DNA of 64,000 nucleotides from Bacteroidia bacterium (GTDB lineage Bacteria; Bacteroidota; Bacteroidia; J057): positions 1 through 64,000 of the forward strand of contig JAUIKF010000019.1 in NCBI GenBank assembly GCA_030430575.1, in the 5' to 3' direction. Below are positions 16,966-25,287 of this stretch, in pieces; position 1 is the stretch's first letter, and each line of letters starts with the position of its first letter. Made by a program: the position numbers and the translations under genes. The notes beneath the pieces are model-generated. The model saw only the letters and a list, made by a program, of their open reading frames with translations. It was not told where the DNA came from and ran no database searches.

Positions 16966-16990
16966 TATTCTTCTTCCCCGACCCTTCGCC

Positions 16991-17158
16991 CTTGGCGAAT
17001 CAGCGACCTGGAAAGCCCGTCCTTTTGGCCTCAATATCGGCTCTCAGCGTGCTTTTGAGAAAGCGGGATTTATCGTGGAAGGGCGTTTTGAAAAGACCAT
17101 TTTTAAGCAAGGGGAGTTCCTAGATGAATTGGTGTATGCGATGAGAAGAGGTATATAA
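16991..17158 (+). pseudogene. C-terminal stump of a GNAT (RimJ/RimL-type) acetyltransferase
   Basis: Fifty-five codons in one frame end in a stop and read ...RPFGLNIGSQRAFEKAGF, then VEGRFEKTIFKQGEFLDEL and VYAMRRGI. This is the characteristic last third of GNAT acetyltransferases related to RimJ/RimL: the N-x-x-S-x-R-x-x-E-K-A-G-F acetyl-CoA helix, then an EG-hh-hhK-G-hhhDxhhYA strand pair. The N-terminal two thirds are missing, and the sequence immediately upstream is the right inverted repeat of the GxxExxY element. No start codon serves it in a sensible position, so it is a gene remnant. It was probably cut when the element or a deletion replaced its 5' part. Confidence 0.8.
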
Positions 17159-17160
17159 AA

Positions 17161-17246
17161 CTCAAACTCAAACTCAAACTCAAACTCAAACTCAAACGTT
17201 TTTCCTTGAACTTGAACTTGAACTTGAACTTGAACTTGAACTTGAA
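17161..17246. repeat. Two hexamer arrays: CTCAAA x6 and CTTGAA x7
   Basis: Six perfect CTCAAA units (17161-17196) are followed after eight bases by seven perfect CTTGAA units (17205-17246). The two arrays are partly complementary and could form an imperfect stem. The remaining DNA to 17437 shows TCATC-type words (about 17255-17290) and no gene. Confidence 0.95.
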
Positions 17247-17437
17247 CTTCTCTGCTTTCATCCAATCATTCATCTCATCCATCTACGCATTTGCTCCTGC
17301 AAACCACGCATCTAGGGCCATTTTGACGCATCATGACAAGGGAATAAGCGTATAGTTTTAGCATAACTAATCACCTATTCACACAAGCATTATAGATCAA
17401 TAATTAATCAATCTATAATCAACAATTCCCCAACGTC

Positions 17438-18292
17438 ATGAACGCATCACAACACAGATTAATGGCCGTATTTGCTCACCCAGATGATGAATCCCTTGTT
17501 ATGGGCGGTGCCCTTGCCAAGTACGCCAGCGAAGGCATAGACACCCATCTATTGATGGCTACACGAGGCGAACGCGGCCGATATGGCTTGCATCCAGTCT
17601 CTCCAGGAACGGAGATAGTCGGAAAGACCCGCGAGCAAGAATTGTTGGCGGCGGCTGGCCACCTCGGTGTCAAAGAAGTGTCATTTCTGGACTATATGGA
17701 TGGGGATTTGGATAAAGTAGATGCTGAGGAGATTATTACCAAAATCGCCTTGCACATCCGTCGCGTACGACCTCAGGTGATAGCGACCTTCGGCCCAGAT
17801 GGCGCCTACGGCCACCCCGATCACGTCGCGATCTCCCAATTCACAACGGCAGCCATCGTTAAAGCGGCAGACCCTACCTTTCGGACCGCCGCCTTTAGAT
17901 CTTATAGCGTCTCGAAGCTCTATTACCTCGCATGGCCAGAAGAGAAATGGAGCCTCTATCAGGCGACCTTAAAGCGCCTTACCTCCAAAGTGGATGGAAC
18001 CACGAGAGAAGTGACTTTTTACCCTGATTGGTATATCACAACACGCGTCGATGCTACGGCTTATTGGCCAAAGGTGTGGGATGCCATTCGGTGCCATCGG
18101 ACCCAGATGGAAGTCTATGGCCCACTGGCACACGTGTCAGAAGCGGAACACCGTTCGCTCTGGGGAGAGATGTATTTCTACCGTGTATTCAGCCTGGTGA
18201 ATGGAGGGAGACAAAAAGAGACTGATTTATTCGAAGGAGTGGAAATAGAACAAAAAGCAGAACCTGCATTTGTTTACACTAAAGTAGGGTAA
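17438..18292 (+). CDS. PIG-L family N-acetylglucosaminyl deacetylase
   Basis: A 284-residue zinc-dependent deacetylase of the LmbE/PIG-L fold. The zinc and catalytic motif AHPDDE is at residues 13-18, followed by the GG of the first loop, ATRGERGR (41-48), and the second zinc motif GHPDH at 125-129. The family includes MshB and BshB, which deacetylate GlcNAc-inositol or GlcNAc-malate in mycothiol or bacillithiol synthesis, plus antibiotic deacetylases; which substrate applies cannot be read here. There is no signal peptide, so it is cytoplasmic. It is a single gene after a low-complexity region, with its start 5 bases after an AACGTC spacer. Confidence 0.9.
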   Translation: MNASQHRLMAVFAHPDDESLVMGGALAKYASEGIDTHLLMATRGERGRYGLHPVSPGTEIVGKTREQELLAAAGHLGVKEVSFLDYMDGDLDKVDAEEIITKIALHIRRVRPQVIATFGPDGAYGHPDHVAISQFTTAAIVKAADPTFRTAAFRSYSVSKLYYLAWPEEKWSLYQATLKRLTSKVDGTTREVTFYPDWYITTRVDATAYWPKVWDAIRCHRTQMEVYGPLAHVSEAEHRSLWGEMYFYRVFSLVNGGRQKETDLFEGVEIEQKAEPAFVYTKVG

Positions 18293-18335
18293 TCAATGAG
18301 TGAATGATAGGAGGATTGAATGATAGAATGGTTAA

Positions 18336-18385
18336 TTTTGAATGGTTTGTTCTCATTAACCATTGACAATTAACCATTTACCATT
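18336..18385 (+). repeat. TTAACCATT-type word array before the SRAP gene
   Basis: Repeated words GGTTAATTTTGAATGG, CATTAACCATTGACAATTAA and CCATTTACCATTATAAATC run to eight bases before the ATG at 18393. TGAATGATAG-type words (the TCATT family reversed) precede it at 18296-18330. A related TGGTTAATTGTTAATGG sequence follows ffh at 20521. Confidence 0.7.
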
Positions 18386-18392
18386 ATAAATC

Positions 18393-19070
18393 ATGTGTGG
18401 TCGCTACACCCTTACTGAACTGCCTGACGAGTCGAAAATCGTCCCTCCTGCTGGAGAAACTATTACCCTGAAGCCTCGCTATAATATTGCCCCTACGAAC
18501 TTCTGTGCGGTGATCCCCCAAGCGGATCCCGCACGGATTTACTATTATAAATGGGGCTTGGTGCCTCACTGGGCAAAAGACGCCAAGGTCGGCTATAAGA
18601 TGATCAATGCGCGGGCGGAAACCTTGCAAGAGAAGCCTGCCTTTCGCGATCCTTTGAAAGGGCAGCGATGTTTGGTCCTGGCTGACGGATTCTATGAATG
18701 GAAAAATACAGGGCAAGGGAAACAGCCCTACCGTATTACCCTTTCGTCCGAAACTACTTTCACCTTTGCGGGCTTATATGATCGGTGGATAGATGCTAGT
18801 GGAAACCCTATGGACACTTTTACCATTATCACCACTGAACCCAATGAGCTGATGATCGACATTCACGACCGGATGCCGGTGATTTTGGATGAACCTGCGG
18901 GGCAATCCTGGCTCGATCCCAGGATCCCTATTCCAGACGCTTTGGGCCTTTTGGCCCCTTTTGATGCCAGTCTCATGCAGGCATATCCTGTGTCGCCAGC
19001 AGTCGGCAGTGTGCGAAATGATCACGAAAGGCTCATTCGTCCCTATTCCCCACCACCAACCTTATTTTAA
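18393..19070 (+). CDS. SRAP-domain protein (YedK/HMCES type), abasic-site DNA-protein crosslinker
   Basis: A 225-residue protein of the SOS response-associated peptidase family, which forms a covalent thiazolidine with abasic sites in single-stranded DNA through its processed N-terminal cysteine. The invariant Cys2 follows the initiator Met (MCGRYT). Other signatures are PRYNIAPT (Asn31), INARAETLQEKPAFR (about 71-85), ADGFYEW (97-103) and the active-site His in HDRMPVIL (158-165). All expected catalytic residues are visible and the length is typical. The start is fixed because Cys must be residue 2. No SOS box was identified upstream; the leader is word-repeat DNA. Confidence 0.95.
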   Translation: MCGRYTLTELPDESKIVPPAGETITLKPRYNIAPTNFCAVIPQADPARIYYYKWGLVPHWAKDAKVGYKMINARAETLQEKPAFRDPLKGQRCLVLADGFYEWKNTGQGKQPYRITLSSETTFTFAGLYDRWIDASGNPMDTFTIITTEPNELMIDIHDRMPVILDEPAGQSWLDPRIPIPDALGLLAPFDASLMQAYPVSPAVGSVRNDHERLIRPYSPPPTLF

Positions 19071-19152
19071 GGTTTAGAGAGATAGGATAATTTTTCTAAA
19101 TTTGCTGACCTTAAAAAAAGCAAAAATATATTCCATAATTCGCTAGCCAATT

Positions 19153-20520
19153 ATGTTTGAAAATCTGAATCTGAAGATAGAGCAGGCCTTTAGGACATTG
19201 AAAGGGCAGGGCCGGATCACAGAAGTGAACGTGGCCGAGACCATGAAGGAGATCCGCAGGGCGCTGTTGGATGCTGACGTGAACTACAAAGTCGCCAAAG
19301 ACTTTACCAATAGAGTCAAGGAAAAGGCCTTGGGCGAGGAAATTCTCATTGCTGTGAAGCCGGGCCAGATGCTCGTCAAGATCGTGCACGAGGAGTTGAC
19401 AGCCTTGATGGGGAGTACCAATAAAGGCATTACCTATGCCGATCGCCCGCCCACCGTCATCTTGATTGCTGGTCTGCAAGGATCAGGTAAAACGACCTTT
19501 TCAGGAAAATTGGCGCGCCTGCTCAAAAGCCAGGGGAAAAACCCTGTCTTGGCAGCTGGTGACGTGTACCGTCCTGCGGCGATAGATCAGTTGGGCGTCT
19601 TGGGCGAGCAAATAGGCGTGGAAGTCTATAAAGAGCCTGAGAACAAGAACCCGGTTCAGATTGCCCAAAACGCCATCGATTTTGCCCGAAAAAATAATAA
19701 AGACACGGTCATTGTTGATACAGCGGGCCGCTTGGCAGTGGATGAGGAGATGATGAATGAGATCTCCAATATCAAGGATGCGGTCAAGCCTAGTGAGATC
19801 CTGTTCGTGGTGGATGCCATGACTGGTCAAGATGCGGTGAACACGGCCAAGGCCTTTAACGACCGTTTGGACTTTGACGGGGTGGTTCTGAGTAAAATGG
19901 ACGGGGACACCCGTGGGGGAGCCGCGATCTCTATCCGCGAGGTGGTCACCAAGCCGATCAAATTCATCAGTCAGGGGGAAAAATTAGACGCCCTCGACCT
20001 CTTCCACCCAGAGCGGATGGCTTCGCGTATCCTCGGCATGGGAGACGTTGTCACGCTGGTGGACAAAGTGCAGCAACAGTTTGACGATGCGGAAGCGAAG
20101 CGCATCCAAGCCAAGATTCGCAAAAACGAACTCGACTTCAACGACTTCCTGTCTCAGATCACGGCCATCGAGAAAATGGGCAATATCAAGGACCTGATCA
20201 GCATGATCCCTGGCATGGGAAAACTCACGCGCAATATCGACATCGACGATAACGCCTTTAAGCACATCAAGGCCATCATCAAGTCGATGACCATTCAGGA
20301 GCGGGAAAACCCCAAACTCCTCAACGGTTCTCGTAGAAAGCGGATCGCCGACGGTGCAGGCCGCCCTGTCCGCGAGGTGAATGAATTGCTCCGCCACTTC
20401 CAGCAGATGAAGAAAACCATGAGCCAGATGAATAAGATGGGCAAAGCGGGTAAGCTTGCACGAGGTATGGGCAATATGAGCCTTGGCGCTGGCAGAGGGA
20501 GACGGGGAAGAAGGAGATAA
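19153..20520 (+). CDS. ffh: Signal recognition particle protein Ffh (SRP54)
   Basis: A 455-residue GTPase that binds signal sequences of nascent membrane proteins and delivers ribosomes to FtsY. The N domain is at residues 1-85. The G domain has GLQGSGKTT (P-loop, 107-115), a GDVYRPAAIDQL block (about 136), DTAGR (189-193) and SKMDGDTRGGAA (about 247). The methionine-rich M domain carries GMGKLTR and SMTIQERENP, and the basic SRP-RNA-binding stretch near NGSRRKRIADGAG, ending in a Gly/Arg-rich tail. It is complete and normal. It is a single gene followed by a strong terminator at 20579. Confidence 0.97.
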   Translation: MFENLNLKIEQAFRTLKGQGRITEVNVAETMKEIRRALLDADVNYKVAKDFTNRVKEKALGEEILIAVKPGQMLVKIVHEELTALMGSTNKGITYADRPPTVILIAGLQGSGKTTFSGKLARLLKSQGKNPVLAAGDVYRPAAIDQLGVLGEQIGVEVYKEPENKNPVQIAQNAIDFARKNNKDTVIVDTAGRLAVDEEMMNEISNIKDAVKPSEILFVVDAMTGQDAVNTAKAFNDRLDFDGVVLSKMDGDTRGGAAISIREVVTKPIKFISQGEKLDALDLFHPERMASRILGMGDVVTLVDKVQQQFDDAEAKRIQAKIRKNELDFNDFLSQITAIEKMGNIKDLISMIPGMGKLTRNIDIDDNAFKHIKAIIKSMTIQERENPKLLNGSRRKRIADGAGRPVREVNELLRHFQQMKKTMSQMNKMGKAGKLARGMGNMSLGAGRGRRGRRR

Positions 20521-20578
20521 TGGTTAATTGTTAATGGTCAATTGTGAATGAAGCCCGATAGCGGGAGATGATATATTG

Positions 20579-20600
20579 AAGGCGCGATTTATCGCGCCTT
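20579..20600 (+). terminator. Intrinsic terminator after ffh
   Basis: AAGGCGCGAT pairs perfectly with ATCGCGCCTT around a two-base loop and is followed by TACTGTAATTTT. It is 58 bases after the ffh stop. The symmetric stem could also serve the opposite strand. Confidence 0.8.
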
Positions 20601-20660
20601 TACTGTAATTTTGCCTATGCATTGGGCATAGGAGATAAATTTGAATAAAGAATACAGATA

Positions 20661-20803
20661 AGTAAAAATAATTAACAAGAAATAAAAAAGGGAAAAGGAC
20701 AGAAATAATTGAGTGAACACTCCCAATGGTACTTTTGACTTCCTTGTTCCTTGTTTTTTATTTTTACTTAACCCAACAATTCAATCTTGAATCAACACTA
20801 GAA
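20661..20803. repeat. Dispersed 75-base repeat upstream of the asparaginase gene
   Basis: The stretch from about 20728 to 20803 recurs in inverse orientation at 48111-48189, with a 38-base identical core around GACTTCCTTGTTCCTTG. In both places the repeat ends near CACTAGAAC and lies 13-27 bases before a start codon. AGTAAAAATAATTAACAAG at 20661 is also present at 43576. Confidence 0.85.
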
Positions 20804-20816
20804 CATAGAGAATATC

Positions 20817-21842
20817 ATGAAAAACCTCCTTGTTGCCTTCTTGGTTATCCTATTCACCCTATCCTGTAATCCTACAACTACTCAAGAAGATATGACTGCT
20901 ACCGCACCTACTGTCCGTCCAGATTATGTATTGGTGATTCATGGGGGGGCTGGGGCCATGAGCCGCGACAAGATGAGCGCAGAGGACGAAAAAGCCTATC
21001 GGGCAGGCCTTCAGCAGGCCCTAGACGCGGGCAAAGCCATTCTCGCCAATGGCGGCACCAGCATGGACGCCATTGAAGCAACCATTCACATCCTTGAAGA
21101 TTCGCCTCTCTTCAACGCTGGGCGAGGCTCTGTCCTCACCAATGCAGGTACCATCGAGATGGACGCCTCCTTCATGGATGGGGCTACCCTCAATGCAGGG
21201 GCCGTAGCAGGGATCAAGACGATCCGCCACCCTGTCTCCGCCGCGCGGCTGGTCATGACAGAGTCGCCTCACGTCATGTTGAGCGGCCAGGGGGCCGAGG
21301 ACTATGCCGTGGCTAACGGCCTGGAAGTGAAAGATACCAGCTATTTCCATACCGACCGCAGGCTGCGCCAGCTGAATCGGGCCAAAAGCAAAGAAGAAAC
21401 AGCTTCGCTGGATTGGGAAGAGAGCAAATACGGCACCGTAGGCGCGGTCGCCCTCGATAAACACGGCAACCTCGCCGCCGCCACCTCCACCGGCGGCATG
21501 ACCAATAAGCGCTACGGCCGCGTAGGCGACGTGCCCATCATCGGCGCAGGCACCTACGCCAACAATGCCACCTGCGCCGTCTCTTGCACCGGCCACGGCG
21601 AATACTTTATCCGCAATGTGGTGGCACATTCCATCTCCGCCTTGATGGAATACAAGGGCCTCTCCCTCGCCGAAGCCGGCGATGAAATCGTCATGAAAAA
21701 GCTTGTCGCACAAGAAGGCAGCGGCGGCCTCATCGCCGTCGACCACCAAGGCAATATCGCCATGCCTTTCAACTCCGCAGGCATGTTCCGAGGGTTCGTG
21801 AAGTCGGATGGAGAGACGGGGGTGGCGATTTATCGGGATTGA
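20817..21842 (+). CDS. Isoaspartyl peptidase/L-asparaginase, plant type (Ntn-hydrolase), lipoprotein
   Basis: A 341-residue precursor of an N-terminal-nucleophile hydrolase that cleaves itself to expose a threonine and then hydrolyses asparagine or beta-aspartyl dipeptides. The expected autocleavage site is before Thr207 in KYGTVGAVALD, followed by GNLAAATSTGG and the substrate-binding RVGDVPIIGAGTYA and CTGHGEYFIR. The N-terminal half has LVIHGGAGAM and FNAGRGSVLT, as in the family. Residues 1-17 form a lipoprotein signal peptide (LSC at 15-17), so it is anchored outside the cytoplasm. It is a single gene with terminator-like hairpins after it. Confidence 0.93.
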   Translation: MKNLLVAFLVILFTLSCNPTTTQEDMTATAPTVRPDYVLVIHGGAGAMSRDKMSAEDEKAYRAGLQQALDAGKAILANGGTSMDAIEATIHILEDSPLFNAGRGSVLTNAGTIEMDASFMDGATLNAGAVAGIKTIRHPVSAARLVMTESPHVMLSGQGAEDYAVANGLEVKDTSYFHTDRRLRQLNRAKSKEETASLDWEESKYGTVGAVALDKHGNLAAATSTGGMTNKRYGRVGDVPIIGAGTYANNATCAVSCTGHGEYFIRNVVAHSISALMEYKGLSLAEAGDEIVMKKLVAQEGSGGLIAVDHQGNIAMPFNSAGMFRGFVKSDGETGVAIYRD

Positions 21843-21864
21843 TTGATAAATGGGGCTACTCCAG

Positions 21865-21926
21865 AAAGTCAAATTTGACTTTTCTCTTATTGCGACGGAC
21901 TAAAGTCGCGTCGCAATAGTTTTTTG
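21865..21926 (+). terminator. Palindrome and intrinsic terminator after the asparaginase gene
   Basis: An 18-base perfect palindrome (AAAGTCAAA and its inverse, 21865-21882) is followed by TATTGCGAC...GTCGCAATA (21888-21918) with six T directly after it, a convincing terminator. A third dyad, TTGCGACTGGGTT/AACCCGTCGCAA, follows at 21944-21970, reusing the TTGCGAC word. Confidence 0.75.
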
Positions 21927-22001
21927 CCAGCCATTTTCTACTATTGCGACTGGGTTTCAACCCGTCGCAAAAAGGCAAATTCCTTAAAAGGGGTTCAATT
22001 C

Positions 22002-22340
22002 CTAGGCCACGCCATAGGCCGTATGCGGCCGCACAAAGGGGGGCTGCAAGCCTAGCACAATGTCCTGCCGGTCGATGCCTGCGAGGACGAGGTCTTCTGC
22101 GACACTTACGTCTGTATAATTTGCCTGCAACCAAACTTTTTCATTAATGATGTCAAGATGAATCATTGGATTGAAGACATAACTATCACCTTCCCATCCC
22201 ATGCGAAGGAGTTGGTAATGATTTCGTTCTGTGTCGGCGATTAGGTAGTTTTTTATGCTATCGCTATTTTTGCTTTGAACGTCCAACCATTCCTCTAAGA
22301 CTTGAATAATAATTTGTTGGTACTTCTTTACTTTTTCCAT
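22002..22340 (-). CDS. xisI: XisI family protein (partner of XisH)
   Basis: A 112-residue protein matching XisI: an N-terminal helix KVKKYQQIIIQVLEEWL, then LIADTERNHYQLLRMGW, MIHLDIINEKVWLQ and the C-terminal block VAEDLVLAGIDRQDIVLGLQ, ending in PPFVRPHTAYGVA. XisI was named as a factor needed for excision of the fdxN element in Anabaena, but the pair is widespread without that element, and its general role is unknown. The start overlaps the end of xisH by 13 bases, so the two are co-translated. No excision element or recombinase is seen in the window. Confidence 0.92.
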   Translation of the reverse strand: MEKVKKYQQIIIQVLEEWLDVQSKNSDSIKNYLIADTERNHYQLLRMGWEGDSYVFNPMIHLDIINEKVWLQANYTDVSVAEDLVLAGIDRQDIVLGLQPPFVRPHTAYGVA

Positions 22341-22744
22341 TGCTTTATCCTTCTGTCTGTAGGTTGAAAGATAATCAATTTTATGTCAAAATGCTGTACT
22401 GCGCGATTGAAAATCAATAAATCTTCCAGTTCTTCATAAATAAAACTTGGGATAGCAAGATATAACAACCTTGCCTCTTCCACTTCTTGAAGGTTGATTT
22501 TGTAATTCAAATATTGTCCTAATGCAGCGTGAAAATCACTTACTTTCGAATCTCCACGAAAACTTTTTATCTCTACGGCGATCAACTCTTTGTCTTTTTG
22601 AGCTGCAATCAGCTTTTCAGCACCGAGGTCAATAGGTAACCTCTTTTTGCCAATCCTCAAATAGTACGGATCATCTGTAATGGTCCATCCATCTGCAATT
22701 AAAGCATCTCGGACGTGGTCATGGTAAATGTCTTTTGCAGGCAT
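22328..22744 (-). CDS. xisH: XisH family PDDEXK nuclease-fold protein
   Basis: A 138-residue protein matching XisH: MPAKDIYHDHVRDALIADGW at the N-terminus, then RIGKKRLPIDLGAEKLIAA, the core ELIAVEIKSFRGDSKVSDFH and AALGQYLNYK. The D...ExK pattern (Asp of PIDLG, Glu-x-Lys of VEIKS) is that of the PD-(D/E)XK fold, so nuclease activity is possible. Together with XisI it may act as a two-component module, and a toxin-antitoxin-like or DNA-processing role is often suspected but unproven. It lies at the edge of the STAND/SIR2 island, on the same strand. Confidence 0.92.
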   Translation of the reverse strand: MPAKDIYHDHVRDALIADGWTITDDPYYLRIGKKRLPIDLGAEKLIAAQKDKELIAVEIKSFRGDSKVSDFHAALGQYLNYKINLQEVEEARLLYLAIPSFIYEELEDLLIFNRAVQHFDIKLIIFQPTDRRIKQWKK

Positions 22745-22857
22745 ATTGTTGTTGCTTGGGTGTATTCAAAGATAAGCAAATTGTGTATAATTGGCTATAA
22801 TATGCACACAGATTGTAGTGCATTATGCCAATGTTTGGTTGGTGGGATTGAGTGGGA

Positions 22858-25287
22858 TTAGTTTTCAAGCAAAGCGCGGACTTTGGCAAAGTCGGGGTGG
22901 GTGATGCCTTTGGATTCGATGTAGTCGAGGTCTTGGAGGAAGACCTCTTTGGCAAGACGCTTATCTCGGTAGAAGTGCTTGTCTTTCCATTCTTTATAAA
23001 TGGCCTCCGCTTTTTTGAGTTGATTATTAAATAAATAGCCTAAAGCAAGATTGGTATAGACGCCCGTTTGTGTAGAATCAAGCTCCAGAGATTTTTGAGC
23101 AGAGGTGATTGCGTCTTGGTATTTATTCGCAAAAAGTGCATACCAGCTTCGATTAGACCAATTGGAATAACGGCTTGAGTCCATTTTACAAAGGGCTATA
23201 GAAACATTAAAGGCAGCATGATATTCTTTTTCAGCAAATAATGAATTTGCGAGCCTGGAGTTAATATGCCTATTTTTGGGGTCTGAGAGCCAGATGCCTT
23301 GGCAACTGAGGAACAGTTTGATTTTAAGATAAGGATAGGCGGTGATTTTAGGTATATGGCAAATTCCTTCTGGAAACTTAATGATGGGATTTCCTCTTAT
23401 ATCAAGCTCCTGTAATTGCGTCAATTGTCCAATCTGTTCAGGTAGTGTAGTTAATTTATTGCCAGAAAGGTAAAGGGCCTGTAATTGTGTCAATTGTCCA
23501 ATCTGTTCTGGTAGGCTGTTTAGTTGGTTGCCAGAAAGGTAAAGGGCCTGTAATTGCGTCAATTGTCCAATCTGTTCTGGTAGTGTAGTTAATTTATTGT
23601 TACGAAGGTCTAGGCTCTGTAATTGCGTCAATTGTCCAATCTGTTCTGGTAGTGTAGTTAATTTATTGTCAGAAAGGTCAAGGGTCTGTAATTGTGTCAA
23701 TTGTCCAATCTGTTCTGGTAGGCTGTCTATTCGGTTGGAACTAAGGTTAAGGGTGTGTAATTGCGTCAATTGTCCAATCTGTTCTGGTAGGCTGTCTAGT
23801 TGGATGCCAGAAAGGGCAAGGGTCTGTAATTGCGTCAATTGTCCAATCTGTTCTGGTAGGTTGTCTAGTTGGTTGCCAGAAAGGTCAAGGGTCTGTAATT
23901 GCGTCAATTGTCCAATCTGTTCTGGTAGGCTGTCTATTCTGTTGTAAAAAAGGTCAAGGGTCTGTAATTGTGTCAATTGTCCAATCTGTTCAGGTAGGCT
24001 GTCTATTCTGTTGTAAAAAAGGTCAAGGGTCTGTAATTGTGTCAATTGTCCAATCTGTTCTGGTAGGCTGTATAGTTGGTTGTAACTAAGGTCAAGGGTC
24101 TGTAATTGCGTCAATTGTCCAATCTGTTCTGGTAGGCTGTATAGTTGGTTGCCAGAAAGGTAAAGGGTCTGTAATTGCGTCAATTGTCCAATCTGTTCTG
24201 GTAGTGTAGTTAATTTATTGTTACGAAGGTCTAGGCTCTGTAATTGCGTCAATTGTCCAATCTGTTCTGGTAGCGTAGTTAATTTATTGGTAGAAAGGGA
24301 AAGGGTCTGTAATTGCGTCAATTGTCCAATCTGTTCTGGTAGCGTAATTAATTTATTGTAATGAAGGTCAAGGATCTGTAATTGCGTCAATTGTCCAATC
24401 TGTTCTGGTAGGCTGTCTAGTTGGTTGTCAGAAAGGTATAGGTTCCGTAATTGCGTCAATTGTCCAATCTGTTCTGGTAGCGTAGTTAATTTATTTTTAT
24501 AAAGGTTAAGGGTCTGTAATTGCGTCAATTGTCCAATCTGTTCAGGTAGGCTATCTATTCGGTTGCCAGAAAGGGATAGAATCTTTAATTGAGACAATTT
24601 CCCCATACTTTCAAATAGGTTACCCAATTTGACTTTATCTATCCCACCGTCATAAATTAAAATAACTTCTAATTTGGTATAATCACTTAAATTTTGTGGT
24701 AAACTATTTGGCAGAAATTCCTGGAAATTAAGCGCACGCGTTTCTGAGGTTAATTCGTCAGGACCTTCTGCCAACAGATATTTTTTTCCTAAAGTATCAA
24801 GGAGGAATTTTGATCCGCCAATTTTTACTCTAGCAAATCCATCTCTCCTTGAAAATGGCGTTGCCTCCTCATACTCAAAAGGGAGAACTTCTTCTCCCTT
24901 TTTATTGATAAATCCATATTTTAATTCTCGATACTTATTCCGCTTCAGCGTCAACCCAAATTTTCCCTCATAAAAATACATCTGGTCCAGCACCCGATTG
25001 GCTACCTTTAGGGCAGAATCTGCCCTTCGCTTTTCCGCTTCCGCACGCATCCTTTCTGAATCCGCCAGATCCCGCTCCCCCTCGATCAGTGCAAACGTGC
25101 GCTGAATCAGCCCCCCAATCCGCTCCCGCTCCCGTGGGCACTCCTCCTGCAAGAGCAGGAGTCGATCTATCGCAATTTTGTAATTTCGATCCTCGATATC
25201 CTGCTCCGCACGATCAATAAGCTGGTCGCACTGGGCAAACAGGGTGAGTGGTAGAACCAGCGTGATAAGAAAAAGTAGATTTTTCAT
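22858..25287 (-). CDS. Secreted WG-repeat / leucine-rich-repeat / TPR protein
   Basis: An 809-residue exported protein. Signal peptide 1-18 (TLFAQ). A helical, Arg/Glu-rich coiled region follows (about 20-110), then a WG-type repeat ([19 protein letters not shown], about 120-170) and an LRR domain of about 18 units (about 225-635). The C-terminus has TPR-like helices ([51 protein letters not shown]). Seventeen consecutive 23-residue LRR units share an identical [11 protein letters not shown] half, while the other half varies. Its ATG overlaps the STAND gene's TGA (ATGA), so the two are translationally coupled. The domain order resembles the extracytoplasmic half of some Saprospiria STAND proteins, which suggests a sensor or ligand-binding subunit. 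Confidence 0.9.
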   Translation of the reverse strand: MKNLLFLITLVLPLTLFAQCDQLIDRAEQDIEDRNYKIAIDRLLLLQEECPRERERIGGLIQRTFALIEGERDLADSERMRAEAEKRRADSALKVANRVLDQMYFYEGKFGLTLKRNKYRELKYGFINKKGEEVLPFEYEEATPFSRRDGFARVKIGGSKFLLDTLGKKYLLAEGPDELTSETRALNFQEFLPNSLPQNLSDYTKLEVILIYDGGIDKVKLGNLFESMGKLSQLKILSLSGNRIDSLPEQIGQLTQLQTLNLYKNKLTTLPEQIGQLTQLRNLYLSDNQLDSLPEQIGQLTQLQILDLHYNKLITLPEQIGQLTQLQTLSLSTNKLTTLPEQIGQLTQLQSLDLRNNKLTTLPEQIGQLTQLQTLYLSGNQLYSLPEQIGQLTQLQTLDLSYNQLYSLPEQIGQLTQLQTLDLFYNRIDSLPEQIGQLTQLQTLDLFYNRIDSLPEQIGQLTQLQTLDLSGNQLDNLPEQIGQLTQLQTLALSGIQLDSLPEQIGQLTQLHTLNLSSNRIDSLPEQIGQLTQLQTLDLSDNKLTTLPEQIGQLTQLQSLDLRNNKLTTLPEQIGQLTQLQALYLSGNQLNSLPEQIGQLTQLQALYLSGNKLTTLPEQIGQLTQLQELDIRGNPIIKFPEGICHIPKITAYPYLKIKLFLSCQGIWLSDPKNRHINSRLANSLFAEKEYHAAFNVSIALCKMDSSRYSNWSNRSWYALFANKYQDAITSAQKSLELDSTQTGVYTNLALGYLFNNQLKKAEAIYKEWKDKHFYRDKRLAKEVFLQDLDYIESKGITHPDFAKVRALLEN
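23390..24590 (-). repeat. Tandem 69-base repeats encoding the LRR array
   Basis: About 17 head-to-tail 69-base units share a near-invariant segment (plus strand TGTAATTGCGTCAATTGTCC, then AATCTGTTCTGGTAG). A changeable segment encodes residues such as NKLTT, NQLYS and NRIDS. Two adjacent units near 23935-24070 are almost identical, and triplets of units are repeated, which points to recent unequal exchange. Confidence 0.95.

Noticed and set aside
17322-17360. A possible Bacteroidota promoter (TTTG ... TATAGTTTT) before the PIG-L gene
   Set aside because: The spacing of about 25 bases is longer than the usual 19-21 between the -33 and -7 elements, and the -7 box is imperfect.
21021-21872. A 283-codon minus-strand open frame antisense to the asparaginase gene
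   Set aside because: The plus-strand frame has clear Ntn-hydrolase motifs. The antisense frame has low-complexity Gly/Ala/Asp/Val content typical of antisense to GC-rich codons and no recognisable domain.
22002-22744. An excisable fdxN-type element implied by xisH/xisI
   Set aside because: No site-specific recombinase, no paired attachment-like direct repeats and no interrupted gene are visible nearby.
23597-23947. Plus-strand open frame with repeated [11 protein letters not shown], resembling a Cys-rich metal-binding repeat protein
   Set aside because: It is the exact antisense of the LRR repeats; the Cys pattern follows from the complement of the invariant LRR codons, and no independent start signal is visible.
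23390-24590. Regular direct repeats resembling a CRISPR array
   Set aside because: The 69-base period is a whole number of codons and encodes 23-residue LRR units in one long frame with signal peptide and flanking domains; there are no cas genes.
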